This document shows positions 38,201 to 49,318 of a DNA stretch of 64,000 nucleotides, in pieces. The DNA lies in the NCBI GenBank assembly GCA_030267565.1, contig BRXU01000019.1:1476501-1540500 (forward strand), given 5' to 3'. Source of the stretch: Pleodorina starrii (taxonomy: Eukaryota; Chlorophyta; Chlorophyceae; Chlamydomonadales; Volvocaceae). The notes beneath the pieces are model-generated. The model had not been told where the DNA came from, made no database searches, and saw only the letters and a list, made by a program, of their open reading frames with translations. A program made the position numbers and the translations under genes. The first letter of the stretch is position 1, and each line of letters starts with the position of its first letter.

Positions 38201-38366
38201 GTGCAAGTGATAAGATTGCGCAACTTGCAACCGCACATGCAAGTACGCTACGTGCACGTAATGACACATGACAATTTCTGCAGCTACGCGACCACAGCTG
38301 CTGCTGCTGCTCCTGAAGCCACGCAGTTAGCTCCTGCAATCCCACCGTGCGCTGCCTGTTTATGAT
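35288..38366. other. Repeat-rich intergenic region, lower GC after 36 kb
   Basis: No domain was recognised. There is a roughly 31-bp tandem repeat at 35,848-35,960, then degenerate repeats built on ggcttcggcc(g)ggttgca at about 35,965-36,095. From 36.2 to 38.3 kb several medium-length open frames exist on both strands, but none has a known motif and they overlap each other, so I do not call genes. Confidence 0.4.
35848..35960. repeat. About 31-bp tandem repeat, three to four copies
   Basis: The unit contains atagggggcctcgctgtgag followed by gtgacyccggg. Two copies are nearly identical; the flanking ones are degenerate. Confidence 0.85.
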
Positions 38367-38589
38367 AATGTAACGTGCAAGTCAAGCCCCGAGGGGTCAA
38401 GCCTTATGAACGTTTCATTTGGTATCGAAGATCAGGGGATCGAGTCGTAGGGACTCCGACCTCAAGGTTGGCATGTCGCCTACCCAGAGGAATCGGAGGA
38501 GCAAGAAGGCTCACGAGGACGCTCGCAATTAAGGGGGAGACAATGTAACGTGCAAGTCAAGCCCCGAGGGATCAAGCCTTATGAACGTT
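38367..38589. repeat. Pair of 48-bp direct repeats, possible LTR-element 3' end
   Basis: Copies at 38,367-38,414 and 38,542-38,589 differ at one base. Each begins aatgtaacgtgcaagtcaag. The second is preceded by a purine tract (aattaagggggagac), which looks like a polypurine tract abutting an LTR that begins TGTAACG. Between them a short frame (MSPTQRNRRSKKAHEDARN, then stop) could be the end of a polyprotein. This may be a remnant of a small LTR element; that is inference. Confidence 0.6.
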
Positions 38590-38615
38590 CCAGATAAGGA
38601 GCCGTGGAGGCCCCC

Positions 38616-39907
38616 TCACTCATCCTCATCCAGCACTTCGAAAACCACCTGATCTGCATCAAGGTTGTATGCGAACTGGAACAGCTCCCGGTACAGCGCA
38701 GCGTGCTTCTTCGGTGCTGCCGTCACGGCGTGCGCAATCACAGGCACGTCAACTTGGTGGGCAGCCTTACTAATATGCCACTGCTGCGTGCCATGGCCGA
38801 ACTGCGTCAGCATGGCTGCCTCACGCTTGAGACCCTTGAAATCCTCCATCTCTTGCAGCCGCGAATTCCACGCTTCCCCGCACTCTTCCTTTGTTAGCTT
38901 GCGCCCGATGAGCTCGCTCCGCACGTCGTCGAGCAGCTTCCGCAGAGCCACCTTCTGTTGCAACGCTATGGCCGTCCGCAGTGTTCCCAACTTCTCTTCT
39001 AGGATTTCCACTTGCTCTTCAAGCGTCTGAATCTCGCAGTCGTTCTGCGACTCGGCGCTCTCCGGCAGGGCCACGCGCACAACTGCTTCCTTGTCCGCTA
39101 ACTGCATATGCAATTGGGAAGCTTTGTTAGATTATATGTACGGTTGAAAAAAGAATGCAACCAAAAACGTGCGGGCCAAGCCAGAAGGTTCATCATAGAC
39201 ATAGACAAGGCAAAGTCGAGTGAAGCCTTGCAAATCAATAACTAACTACAGGTTCTGCGGCCGCATTTAAATACTGGCCGTGCGCAGGTACGCACCTCGT
39301 TCACAGTCTTCTTTAAAGCACTCTCCATGTCCAGGGACTCTCCATCCTTCCTTTCGACACCAAGAATGTCGACCTCCGATTCATCCAACTTTAGCTTCTT
39401 GGCCGCAAGTTCTTGCACCATAGGTCAGTTGGCGTCGGCACGTACGGCCGCCCCTTTTCACCGTCACGAAGCCCAACTTGTCTTCACGCTAGCTGTAAAC
39501 TCGTAAACAGGAAACCTGGCGGTCTTAATGATTTTGTCGTGCCGATAAGGAAAGGAGGACTGTTCAGACTGTCTGAAACGGTAGGCTGTGTTCACATATA
39601 ATCTAATTCCGCCAAACCAATCCTACCTCGGTCGCAATTCGGTCCTTCACGTCAACTTCGGTGGGTTAGGAGGCCTGCCGTACCCTACCCACGGTCGTAC
39701 AACGCTGATTGTACCACCCGCCGGCCGTGTCCGTAAAACCCAGCTGTGCTATTGCATACCAACACGGTTCAGTGCAATGTTTGGCCCATCCCGCGGCGGT
39801 AACGGGCTTGAAGTAAGCCCTGGCGGGACGTTTCGCCTCGCCGCCAAAGCTTGCATATTGACCACCGGTACCTCCACAATCGTGACCTCTGAGTCGTTCT
39901 GAGACAT
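38616..39907 (-). CDS. Coiled-coil protein of unknown function, 249 aa, 3 exons
   Basis: Exons: 39907-39760, 39411-39296, 39101-38616 (TGA), 750 nt in frame. Exon 1 starts at an ATG reading MSQNDSEVTIVEVPVVNMQA and ends at cgtgttg|gtatgc. Exon 2's acceptor (ggtgcaag) follows a good branch-point sequence (ctgac). The alternative of starting at the internal ATG at 39,421 would give 203 aa; an in-frame TGA just upstream supports either reading. The middle of the protein is a heptad-like coiled coil (CEIQTLEEQVEILEEKLGTL...IALQQKVALRKLLDDV). The C-terminal part (PKKHAALYRELFQFAYNLDA...VFEVLDEDE) is acidic. There is no signal peptide or membrane segment. Family not recognised; the coding sequence has lower GC than its neighbours. 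Confidence 0.65.
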
Positions 39908-40411
39908 TTTTGGTCAAGTAAGGCTGTCAAAATGTTAACTGTCAGGTTCAACAACTGGGCAATACGCGAAAAGCTTAATACCGGTGCAAAGGCGCTTTCA
40001 GCCGTGGTTTCGGCGCCGGCTTCGATTTGAACTGTATACGGAATACGTATAATTTATACGTTTTTCCATTGCGTCCACAAATAAATTATACGATTTATAC
40101 GCGTAAAAATACGCGTATCATACGTACAGTATAAACGTACACGCGCGGCAACCCTAGTGATGCGGTGGGGTGGGGTGCGGCCGGCGACCGGGTCGCGCCT
40201 TGCCCCGCGCCCCGGCCCGCCGCCGCGGCGCAGTGCACTGCGCCCCCTGAAGCGAAGGAGTCGTATCGAATGCACCTCCTGATCCTTGCCGCCTGTCTTG
40301 CCGCGGAAACAAAGGGCCCCATCCGAAGCTCCATATTTAACTTGACGTTCACGCAGAAGTATCCACTGAATTTGTTCTTGGATCCCGAATCCTGAATTCT
40401 GGATGCTGCAG
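39908..40411. other. AT-richer spacer with palindromic tat/acgcg motifs
   Basis: 40,030-40,140 is AT-rich with repeated tatacg and cgtat words (for example cgtataatttatacg, a short inverted repeat). No gene was seen. Confidence 0.5.
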
Positions 40412-40652
40412 GATCATTCGAGCGGTCCGCGGCCGGCCGATCCTGGTGGAATTGCAGGCGCTGGTGAGCCCGCTGGGCGACTGAGTCGCCACCGTCTCAT
40501 CCACGCTCGCATGTTGTCGTCCTGCTCCTCGCTACAGCGGCGTGGACACGCTGCACCTGTCCACGCTGTGCGCCATTCTGGACAAGCACGTGCCCACCCT
40601 GGAGCTGTCGACCTGTTCGTCATCTATCATTAATGTGGTTGGCGGCGCGCAG
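40412..40652 (+). pseudogene. RadA/Sms C-terminal domain fragment
   Basis: Segment 40,412-40,463 reads IIRAVRGRPILVELQAL, closely matching the RadA sentence RP(V/I)LVE(I/V)QALV that opens its Lon-like C-terminal domain. After a gtgagc donor and a 74-base gap ending ctacag, segment 40,538-40,652 reads GVDTLHLSTLCAILDKHVPT and then INVVGGAQ before a gtgggg donor, matching the next conserved block of RadA (L..L.A.L..H...NVVGG). The most natural splice leaves the two segments one base out of frame. No Walker A exon or N-terminal zinc finger of RadA was found on either side. RadA processes branched DNA in recombination; plant and algal versions act in organelles. This looks like a stranded, probably dead, piece. 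Confidence 0.6.
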
Positions 40653-43239
40653 GTGGGGGTCGCTGGATGGGTAGGTCAGATGGGTTCCGTGTCTGTGAGG
40701 TATGACGGAACACGTCACTGCTGCTGACTAGACCGCATAGTCAAGTGCTGTTGTGTGGGTCTGTGGTATGTGTATGGCATCTTATGGCATCTACACGCAG
40801 GTGTATGGCGGAGCGGAATTTGCGGACGGCAGTTGTCTCGTGTTGTTTGCAGTATGTGACCGGGCCTGGCGCTGGCCGGGGGCAGCTAACCCTGCCTCAA
40901 CGGAAAGACCGCCATTCGGGCCGCACGCTGAGATTTGAAGGTTGGGACCGGGAGATCATCCGGATGGCAGATCCCGAGAAAACTGGGACCGGCTAGCAGC
41001 TACTGGCTGGTCGGGTGGTGTCGAGCCGGTTGCGCGGCGGGCTTTGGGCCTGTTGTGTACAGAGGGCCATCCGCATGTCGTCACCGGGTCAGTGAGCCGC
41101 AGCACGGTATGCGTCCGCGGCAGGGATGAGCTGCTGGAAGGGGGGAAGTGGGGCTCCCTTAAGCCTAGTAGTGGTAAGGCCGCGAACAGTAGGGCCTGCC
41201 TGGTTCAGCGATTAGCAAGACCGCAAGCAGCACGGTTACCAAGAGCACCCTTCAGTTCCGTTCCCCTTCCTCCCTCCGGCGTACGGCCCCATCCCGCCAG
41301 GTCCGAGACGCGACCAGCGACCTGGCCATGGCCGTCACCGTTGCCTCCTCCCCCTGCTCCATATGCCACGTCAGGCGGTGCGGTCCATATGCCGCGACCG
41401 CCGTGGCGCGACCAAACACTGACGGCGTCCCTGCGCTGGTGGCGTCGAGTTGGTGCATGCGCCTTGCGCCACTGTATGTTGTGCAGCGGTGCGACCCAAG
41501 GCTGGTGCATGTGTTACAGATTTCAAATTCAAGCCAAATGCTCACCCACGGGAACGCGCGGGAAAAGGCCGACGGACCTGGCGTTAGGGCAGCCGCCTGC
41601 AGTCGCCACAACCGGGTCGTCCCTAAAACTATGAAAGTTGAAAACCCTCCTGGCCGCAGAGCGAGGCGACGGCGGCAACCAGGCACCATGGCAATGACAT
41701 TAACCATGGCTCGGTATAAATGACGCCCGGGATACGGTACGGCAATAAAGAGGAAAGGCGGATGGACGCTGTTGACTGCGAACCAGCTCAACGACAACAT
41801 ACGTACGACAACGAACCTCGCCCCCGACGACGCGCGGGCCGCTGCCTACCGGTACCTCGCTCTGTCCTGGGCCATGCAAACTACGGTTCATGCATCAAGC
41901 ATCCGGCTTCAAGCACGTAAGACTGGAAGCCTTAATAGGAACAACGAACTGCTGCTGCAGCCTTTACAGGAACAACGAATTGCTGCTGCAAAGCAGCCGT
42001 CAACACAGAAGCGCAACCTACAGACATCACCCCGGCCATACGGACAGCCAGGAGCTGCCTCCGCAATGCCTCAAAACCCCAAAACCGCAGCCAACGCGCA
42101 CTCAGGGCGACGCCCTGCCGTCGCAACTGCCATGCCACGTACGGCGAGGTAGTCGCGTCGTCGCGAGCCCATTATCCCCAACGGCGTCCCGTCGCAAATG
42201 CCAGCCAAAAGTAGCGGCTCCCGCCGCCCTAAGCGACTGCCGACGACGGCCCAGGCTAAAGCACCAAACATCCCAACTCTATCTCCCAACTTAAGGGGTG
42301 CATCCGACAGCGGTAACAATGCACTACCAGCGGCCAAAGCCACCCGCAACTAGAAGGGAATTAATTGATTACCTCCGTGTAGGTTCCTAAACTTAAAATC
42401 GGCTCCGTTTGGCGGCGTCGCACCGATGCCTAGCACCCAGCCACCTTCCCATCCGCATTCACAACACTCGGTTGGCTCACCAGGCCACACCGCGCCCGCC
42501 CGCGCCTCTTCTTCGTTGGTCATCCATCCGTCCTCGTCTTTCAAGGGACGCACAAACAGCGTGCGTTCGGTACGTAATCGCACGCATTGGCGGCCTGGGC
42601 TCATCACTCCGTCGGAAACGCTGGAGGTACACGCTCCGTCGAGCGCCAAACCCCCACACCCTCCCGCCCAACACCCATGGTCACTCCATTCCACCTGCCA
42701 ACACCGACCATAAGCTGCGGCGTGCCCCTCTGCCGAACACCCATTAGTCACAACTGAACCGAACAACGAACCCAAACAACACGCAGCACGCTACGATGCC
42801 TTAGGGGATCAAAACGTATACCTCCGAGAGGGGCATGCTGCAGGGCCTACCGGCGTGGGCACGAGAGCAACCTAACAGGGGCGCCCCAAATGCAGAGCAA
42901 GAAGATGAATGAGCGACGACTGACGATGCAAAACAATGGAGGAGGGAGGGGCCGATGGCGCCCCGCCCCGCCGCACCGTGCCGCCCCGCGTCCATCCCTC
43001 GGCAAAGGGCCCGCCCGCAATATTCCTGCTGGCCAGCGAACCCCCGGTGCGTGCCTCGTCGAGCAACATGCACGTTTCATGAAACGCTAGGTAGCATCAC
43101 AATCTAAACGGGAAAATGGGAGGCAGGAGCAAAAATAAGTTATACGCACGTGCACTCACCCTGAAACGATAGTAGAGGTGAAATGGGCCCCCACCGAAGA
43201 TGAGGAATCCCGACTGGCCTTGCAGAACAAATTGATAGA
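40653..43239. other. Unassigned region before the Gypsy insertion
   Basis: No gene was assigned. A 25-bp unit (aggaacaacgaaytgctgctgca) is duplicated at about 41,937-41,992. On the - strand 42,590-42,365 has a non-repetitive open stretch (for example VRPLKDEDGWMTNEEEARAG, then a gtaatc donor) that could be an exon of an unknown gene, but nothing connects to it. Confidence 0.4.
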
Positions 43240-43244
43240 ACTGT

Positions 43245-43526
43245 TGTTGTAGTGAGATACGTAGGTAAATACCTTTGTCTCAGGCCGGCACTGCCCCGGC
43301 CACGGTATTTACTACCGTGCTCAGAATCGAATCCGAACTTAACGTTCAGTCATCGTTCTTTCTGTGAGCAAAGACGGCTTCGAGATTCGTGATTGTCGTA
43401 CAGATTCTAGAATACTCGTTCAAGAGATATTCTATACTATTCGGAAGGTTCTGTTATCGGTAATTCGATAATCATAATCATATTCAATAATTCGCATAAG
43501 TACTGTGTAGCCATCACGCTACAACA
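43245..43526 (-). repeat. Gypsy LTR (3' LTR in element orientation)
   Basis: 282 bp, TG...CA ends, with an 8-bp terminal inverted repeat. By eye it is identical to the other LTR. The stop codon of the chromodomain frame lies inside it. Confidence 0.95.
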
Positions 43527-43954
43527 GCTGCCTCCCCCCCCGAGGAACCAGCGTCCGCGCTGTGTTCCGGGTGAGTTTTCCAATATTCGTTCACCAATTC
43601 GTCTGAAACGTCCTTCGAATCAAGCCACGTGTTGTGTTCGTCACCGTAGCCTTGCCACTGTACCAGGAAACGAGACAAAGTCCGTCGGCGTAACTTCCGT
43701 TCTTCGTGTTTCACAATATTCGAAATAACCCAAACGGGTCGGGAAGTTTCACCATCGATTTCCAAAGGCGGAGGTGGATTCGTAGGTCCATTCGACACGT
43801 CAGTACGATATGGACGTAGCAGAGACACGTGGAAGACATCGTGGAATCGATATTCAGGAGGCAACTTCAGGCGAAACGCAACGGGAGTGATGCGTTCTGT
43901 GATCGTAAAGCTTTTTCGTGTTCCTGCTTGCAAAGAAAGGTTTCGAGTGCTCAA
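43514..43954 (-). CDS. Gypsy integrase C-terminus and chromodomain (separated from its pol)
   Basis: The - strand frame reads [16 protein letters not shown], then FTITERITPVAFRLKLP, FHDVFHVSLLRPY (the usual integrase tail) and a chromodomain (LSRFLVQWQGYGDEHNTWL..., VNEYWKTHPEH), ending GGEAAVVA and TGA inside the LTR. Chromodomains steer chromoviral integrases to marked chromatin. The usual residues between the TRK and FTITER blocks (a PKF.GP-type motif) are missing, which marks the inversion junction. The frame extends upstream on the - strand to 44,050, but that part is antisense to the zinc knuckle. Confidence 0.88.
   Translation of the reverse strand: MSTRNLSLQAGTRKSFTITERITPVAFRLKLPPEYRFHDVFHVSLLRPYRTDVSNGPTNPPPPLEIDGETSRPVWVISNIVKHEERKLRRRTLSRFLVQWQGYGDEHNTWLDSKDVSDELVNEYWKTHPEHSADAGSSGGEAAVVA
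43527..43545 (-). other. Polypurine tract of the Gypsy element
   Basis: On the - strand a G-rich run (cctcggggggggaggcagc) directly precedes the LTR start, as expected for the plus-strand primer of an LTR retrotransposon. It fixes the element's orientation as -. Confidence 0.75.
43910..43954. repeat. 45-bp inverted repeat at the left pol junction (partner 47,661-47,705)
   Basis: Both copies encode the integrase phrase [15 protein letters not shown] on opposite strands and exactly bracket the inverted pol segment. A second 19-bp inverted pair (43,957-43,975 and 48,024-48,042) encodes the gag LVPGT phrase. Confidence 0.9.
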
Positions 43955-44087
43955 AACCCTAGTTCCCGGAACGTTTTTGACGAACAAGGCGAAGTTCGAA
44001 TGGATGGACCAGGGACGATGCTTTAAGTGCGGGCAGCAGGCTAAGCACATTAAGGCCGCGTGCCCGGGAATCCCGCACCCGAAGTAG
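43955..44087 (+). CDS. Gypsy gag C-terminal zinc knuckle, inverted with pol
   Basis: The + strand frame reads LVPGTFLTNKAKFEWMDQGR, then CFKCGQQAKHIKAACP, close to a CCHC knuckle (C-x2-C-x4-H-x4-C), ending HPK and TAG at 44,085-44,087. The LVPGT phrase also occurs at the truncated end of the - strand gag, showing where the two once joined. The TAG is in the same frame as pol. Confidence 0.8.
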
Positions 44088-44105
44088 GGAGTTGCCCAGT
44101 CGTTT

Positions 44106-47100
44106 TTGTGTGGCGGACGTACTGGGTCGAACGTTTCGAAACTAGCTCCCGATTACGACTCGCGCATGATTGACCTTGACCTAATTGCGCAGCTTGAGGA
44201 GCGCATTGGACGAACGTTTACCTTGGACGCCGCTGCCAACGATGACGGCAGTAACTCGATTTGTAAGGTTTTCGCTTCTCCGACCCGCTCTTTCCTGACT
44301 TTCGATTGTTCCGGCCACACCATCTGGATGAACCCTCCCGTTCATCTTCTCGCGTCTTTCTTACGACACTACCGAACCTGCAAGGCATTCGATCCGAGCA
44401 TCTCAGCGTGTATCCTTGTTCCGGCTGACCTGCGAAACGTTCGTAGCCTTCTTCATGGCATGACACGACTTATGACCCTGCCGGAGGGGACTCAGCTGTA
44501 CAAATCGAAACGACTCGACTTTCCCGATCCGACACGTGAAACGACTAGCCATGAACTCTGGTGGGATCCTCCGAAAGGTCAACCCGTCGAACCGAAATGC
44601 GCCGTTACTGATGGTAATGCGCAACTGAACCTTTTTGCGGGTCGACTTGGCGCCACGGCGGTACGAGTTCTCCCAGACACAGGCGCTACGCATTGTTTCA
44701 TCTCCCAGACCCTGGCTACCAAGCTCGGATTACGACTCTTGCCTACTCCTTTCGCGCCGGTACGCTTAGCGGATCAGTCGACCAGCCCCATTCTTGGCGA
44801 ATGTCGTGCTCGTTTGCGCCTCGACCGTTTTGGAACCGACGTACGTCTGCTCGTCCTTCCAAGCATGACTGTCTCCGCTGACGTAATCCTTGGCTCGAAC
44901 TTCTTGTCTCGCTTCGACGCGCGATTAAGGCCCGCGCGTGGCGAGCTTACCCTCCAACGGCCGAACGGTGGGCAGTTTGTGCTGCGCGCTTTACAAGCAC
45001 CTCCCATTCCGACCGACGATCCGATTCCTATCGAAACGAATTTTCTCGAAAAAGCGCCTAAGCGCACGTCTGTGGTATCCGCGGAACGCGCATTGCGAGA
45101 CCTGTGCGAGTCACCCGGTTCTCGCGGGTTGCTGGTGGTTGTCCGCCCTCTCGATTCTCAGACCGCATCTTTCCCCAGCCCCGTTCCACAGGTTAATTCG
45201 CTCGAACCCGAAATCAATCTTCCACCCGATATCGAAGCGAATCGCGAACTCTCGACAATTCTTCACGATTACGCGGACGTTTTTGCACCCATTACCGGGT
45301 TGCCACCTGACCGTGGTGTGCATCATACTATCCCGCTCGAACCTGACGCGCAACCTGTTTTCCGACCACAATATCGGTTGTCTCTCCTGGAAAAGGAAGA
45401 GGTCGAAAAACAAGTGCAAGAACTTTTGGCGAAAGGGATGATCCAACCCTCCACTTCGCCCTACGGTGCGCCGATCCTTTTTGTGACCAAGAAAACTGGA
45501 GAGCTTCGAATGTGTATCGATTATCGAGCCCTGAACCGAATCACGATTAAGAACCGCTATCCTCTGCCTCGAATCGATGACACGCTTGATCGTTTGTCGG
45601 GCGCACGTCTTTTTACGGCACTTGATTTGGCCTCTGGTTACCACCAACTGCGAATTCATCCCGATGACGTTCCGAAAACGGCTTTTAACACGCCGCTCGG
45701 ACATTTCGAATGGTTAGTGCTGCCTTTTGGTCTTTCGAACGCTCCCGCAACGTTCCAAGCGACGATGAACCGAATTTTCGCACCCTACATGCATCGATTC
45801 GTAACCGTCTACCTGGATGACATTCTCATCTACTCGAAAACACCAGAGGAGCATGCGCATCACCTACGATTGGTGCTCGAAACTCTCCGTAAGCACGACT
45901 TAAAAGCCAAATTATCGAAATGCGAATTTTGGCGATCTGAAGTGAAATACCTTGGTCACGTGGTTTGTGCGGACGGAATTCGAATGGATCCGAAAAAGGT
46001 GGAAGCGATTCGAACATGGCCGTTACCCAAAGACCTGAGCGAGTTGCGGGCCTTTGTTGGCCTTGCGAATTACTTTCGCCGATTTATCCGAAATTTTGCT
46101 TCTCTGGCCGCGCCGCTCACGGATCTTTTCTCCCATTCGCGCCTCCCGGACCAGTGGCCACCACAGGCGTTGGCTGCTTTTGAATCCATCAAGAACCGCC
46201 TGTCGACTGACGTCCTTTTGTCATACCCTGATTTCGAACGACCTTTCGAAGTGGTTTCCGATGCCTCTTTGAACGGCACTGGCGCTGTCCTACTTCAGGA
46301 CGGACGTCCCGTTGCCTTCACGAGCCGCAAATTTTCTCCGGCTGAACGAAATTATGCGACTGGCGAACAAGAACTTCTTGGCGTTGTGAATGCACTGCGT
46401 GAGTGGCGTTGTTACTTGCAGAGTAACATTCCCTTCACTCTGGTGACTGACCATCACCCCCTGACATACTTGAAGACGCAGACGCATATCAGTCGACGAC
46501 AGGCCCGATGGATCGAATTTCTCGAACAGTTCAATTTCGACTGGGTTTATCGTCCTGGCAAATTGAACGTTGTTGCCGACGCCTTATCCCGGCACCCGAA
46601 TCTGGCCACGATTCTCTGTGCGGTCGAACCTTCCTCTGATTCGCCCCTCCTCACTCGACTGGCTGAAGCCACGCAGCGCGACGCTTACTTCCAAAATCCG
46701 AAAAACACTCGTTCACTGATCACACATCCTGGTTACGTTTTGGAAGAGGAGGAGAACCAATGGCGAATCGTTGTTCCTAACGATCCTGCATTGAAGCACG
46801 AAATCATCGCTCGAGCCCATGCTGACACGTTGTCTGGCCATCCAGGTCGTGACCGAACTATCGAACTCGTCCAACGAAATTTCTGGTGGCCAACCCTTCG
46901 AGCTGATGTGACCGATTTCGTTGCGAAGTGCGATACTTGCCAACGGACTAAACCTGCATCTGGTTTGCCGTTTGGGGAATTACGACCTCTGCCGATTCCT
47001 GAAATGCCTTGGGACAGTGTGTCCATGGATTTCGTTGTGGGACTTCCGAAGACGAAACGGCATTTTGACGCGATCCTCGTCTTTGTCGATCGCCTCACGA

Positions 47101-48194
47101 AAATGGTACATTTAGCTCCGTGCCGTACGACCGCAACCGCGATCCAAACTGCGGATTTGATGTTCCATAACGTGGTACGACTTCATGGAATGCCGAAAAC
47201 GATTATTTCCGATCGCGACCCACGATTCAAAGGACATTTCCTCCCTGCGTTGTTTAAACGCGCTGGTGCGAAGCAACATACCAGTACGGCTTTTCACCCC
47301 GAATCCGATGGACAGACGGAGCGAATTAATCGCGTTCTCGGCGACATGCTACGACACTATGCGACGCATGATCCGCACGAATGGGATCAGCATCTCGACG
47401 CTGCTGAGTTCTCGATTAACAATCTGAAAAATCGAACAACGGGACATTCCCCCTTCTTCTTGAACTACGGTTTCCACCCTCGAACTCCTTTGCAGTTGGA
47501 ACTGGGTGATGCCGTTCCCGTCGCGAAAGATTACGTTGATACACTACACGATCGGTTGAAACTTGCGAAACGATTTTACGAAGCTGCTCAAGGTCGCGCT
47601 TTGGTACAGGAGAGTCGAAACCGTCGAAAAATCACTCTCTCTGTTGGACAACAAGGCCTGTTGAGCACTCGAAACCTTTCTTTGCAAGCAGGAACACGAA
47701 AAAGCGGCGAAGAAAAGAAGCTTAAGGCACGGGCCCAGGGCCAGTCGCGCGCTTCTTTGCATTACGCGGCCTCTGGTTCTAAGAAACGTTCCCGAAACTC
47801 CCGACAGGACGCCAACGACAACGGCAAACGACCATCGACCTCGTCGTGGGTTGAGGCTGTCAACAAGCGATCTCGACAGGACCGTCAGGGCCACAACCGC
47901 GACTCGACCGCTGCGAACCAGGCGCGCACTGACGAGGCGACTCCGGCGCGGCCTGGGCGTGTCATGTCGAAAGCGATGCAGTGGGCCTTTCGGATGGCGG
48001 AAGAGAAGCCCAACGAACCGTCGAACGTTCCGGGAACTAGGGGGTTCGGGACGTTCGACGGTTCGTTGGGCTTCTCTTCCGCCATCCGAAAGGCCCACTG
48101 CATCGCTTTCGACATGACACGCCCAGGCCGCGCCGGAGTCGCCTCGTCAGTGCGCGCCTGGTTCGCAGCGGTCGAGTCGCGGTTGTGGCCCTGA
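44106..48194 (+). CDS. Gypsy pol polyprotein fused to an antisense gag duplicate, 1,362 aa
   Basis: Domains in order: a methyltransferase-like segment ([19 protein letters not shown] ... IWMNPPVH, about residues 37-155); aspartic protease ([21 protein letters not shown]); reverse transcriptase ([47 protein letters not shown]); RNase H ([15 protein letters not shown]...[12 protein letters not shown]); and integrase with zinc-binding H...CDTCQRTK and DDE residues ([30 protein letters not shown]). After [19 protein letters not shown] (about 47,690) the frame passes the 45-bp inverted repeat and continues into a copy of the gag C-terminal half ([12 protein letters not shown]...). It then crosses the palindrome centre and ends in antisense gag at 48,194. 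The domains up to integrase are intact; the natural integrase tail and chromodomain are cut off and lie on the other strand at 43.5-43.9 kb. Confidence 0.92.
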   Translation: MCGGRTGSNVSKLAPDYDSRMIDLDLIAQLEERIGRTFTLDAAANDDGSNSICKVFASPTRSFLTFDCSGHTIWMNPPVHLLASFLRHYRTCKAFDPSISACILVPADLRNVRSLLHGMTRLMTLPEGTQLYKSKRLDFPDPTRETTSHELWWDPPKGQPVEPKCAVTDGNAQLNLFAGRLGATAVRVLPDTGATHCFISQTLATKLGLRLLPTPFAPVRLADQSTSPILGECRARLRLDRFGTDVRLLVLPSMTVSADVILGSNFLSRFDARLRPARGELTLQRPNGGQFVLRALQAPPIPTDDPIPIETNFLEKAPKRTSVVSAERALRDLCESPGSRGLLVVVRPLDSQTASFPSPVPQVNSLEPEINLPPDIEANRELSTILHDYADVFAPITGLPPDRGVHHTIPLEPDAQPVFRPQYRLSLLEKEEVEKQVQELLAKGMIQPSTSPYGAPILFVTKKTGELRMCIDYRALNRITIKNRYPLPRIDDTLDRLSGARLFTALDLASGYHQLRIHPDDVPKTAFNTPLGHFEWLVLPFGLSNAPATFQATMNRIFAPYMHRFVTVYLDDILIYSKTPEEHAHHLRLVLETLRKHDLKAKLSKCEFWRSEVKYLGHVVCADGIRMDPKKVEAIRTWPLPKDLSELRAFVGLANYFRRFIRNFASLAAPLTDLFSHSRLPDQWPPQALAAFESIKNRLSTDVLLSYPDFERPFEVVSDASLNGTGAVLLQDGRPVAFTSRKFSPAERNYATGEQELLGVVNALREWRCYLQSNIPFTLVTDHHPLTYLKTQTHISRRQARWIEFLEQFNFDWVYRPGKLNVVADALSRHPNLATILCAVEPSSDSPLLTRLAEATQRDAYFQNPKNTRSLITHPGYVLEEEENQWRIVVPNDPALKHEIIARAHADTLSGHPGRDRTIELVQRNFWWPTLRADVTDFVAKCDTCQRTKPASGLPFGELRPLPIPEMPWDSVSMDFVVGLPKTKRHFDAILVFVDRLTKMVHLAPCRTTATAIQTADLMFHNVVRLHGMPKTIISDRDPRFKGHFLPALFKRAGAKQHTSTAFHPESDGQTERINRVLGDMLRHYATHDPHEWDQHLDAAEFSINNLKNRTTGHSPFFLNYGFHPRTPLQLELGDAVPVAKDYVDTLHDRLKLAKRFYEAAQGRALVQESRNRRKITLSVGQQGLLSTRNLSLQAGTRKSGEEKKLKARAQGQSRASLHYAASGSKKRSRNSRQDANDNGKRPSTSSWVEAVNKRSRQDRQGHNRDSTAANQARTDEATPARPGRVMSKAMQWAFRMAEEKPNEPSNVPGTRGFGTFDGSLGFSSAIRKAHCIAFDMTRPGRAGVASSVRAWFAAVESRLWP

Positions 48195-48373
48195 CGGTCC
48201 TGTCGAGATCGCTTGTTGACAGCTTCAACCCACGACGAGGTCGATGGTCGTTTGCCGTTGTCGTTGGCGTCCTGTCGGGAGTTTCGGGAACGTTTCTTAG
48301 AACCAGAGGCCGCGTAATGCAAAGAAGCGCGCGACTGGCCCTGGGCCCGTGCCTTAAGCTTCTTTTCTTCGCC
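47706..48373. repeat. Long palindrome in the Gypsy element (two 323-bp arms)
   Basis: Arms 47,706-48,028 and 48,051-48,373 are inverted copies of the gag C-terminal coding region around a 22-bp centre. I saw one mismatch (gag versus gaa Glu codon). The protein read from each arm is the same in both directions. Confidence 0.92.
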
Positions 48374-49318
48374 AATGGCATAGTCGACAAGGTCGGTCAA
48401 GTTCGCGAATTCGTTGCCATTGCTATCGACACGGCACTGAGCTTGCAGTTCGCGAATCAGGCCCTTACGAAACATCTTCGCCAAGGCCTTCGAGTCAGTA
48501 AATTTCGCACGGCGAGCGATTTCCCGAAAACGAGCATTGTATTCGGCAACACCCTTCGCCGGATCCATTCGCACTTGACCCTCAAGCAACTGTTCGAGCG
48601 CTTCGTCTTCCTTCGTGCGCACCTTGGGGTCGAAGCGGTTCAGAAAATCGCGGAGGAGTTCGGTCAGATCGAACGGCTTGCCGGACTGCTTCTGCTCCCT
48701 TCGCCAGTCAGCCAGCCAGTCCTGAGCACCGGGCGGGTACTCCTTCACCGCCGTTCGGAACTGCCAAACGGAATCTTCGAGCTGGTTCGGAATGAATCGC
48801 ACAGCCCACTCCTGGAAGTCGTTCACAAAGTTGTCCAGGGATCCGTCCTTCGATGGCTGCGGGGGTTCGTTTTTCAAGTGAGGTCGCAGTTCAGTCCGGT
48901 TCGAAACTCCATTCAAAGCAAAACGATCAGCATCAGAATCGTTTCGAGTGCTTACCGATGGCACTGGGGGTCGCGATCCTGATGCGCTCGCGTTGGCCAA
49001 ATCGGCCTGCGCGCGAACCAGTTCGAGTTCGGCCTGCTTCAGCTTCAACTGCGTTTCAGCGAGCTGAATCTGAGCAGCAATATCGGGGTTCGAAGGTCCA
49101 GTCGCCGCCTCGGCGCCGGTCGGAGTCGGAGTCGGCGTGGTCCGAGCAGGCGGCGGCTGCTGCCGTTGCTGCTGTTGCCGCTGTTGCTGCTGGGCCGTGT
49201 TCGCAGGGTTCGAAAGGTTCGTAGGGTTCGTAGGGTTCGTAGGGTTCACGTTGTTCGTGTTGCCATCTACGGTCATAGGATCGTTCGGCAAAGTGTTCGT
49301 CTCTGTCGGGTCGGTCAT
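48029..49318 (-). CDS. Gypsy gag
   Basis: The ATG at 49,318 ([16 protein letters not shown]...) opens a frame with an Asn/Gln/Pro-rich start, a coiled segment ([20 protein letters not shown]) and a Retrotrans_gag core ([57 protein letters not shown]). A basic tail follows ([20 protein letters not shown]). The authentic part ends near [15 protein letters not shown] at about 48,030; the open frame then runs on to 47,885 through the inverted copy. Gag forms the virus-like particle. Its zinc knuckle is displaced to 43,955-44,087 on the other strand. Confidence 0.9.

Noticed and set aside
36264..38345. Several 110-250 codon frames on the - strand, some with hydrophobic stretches
   Set aside because: They overlap each other, lack known motifs and show no consistent exon structure. 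I do not call genes here.
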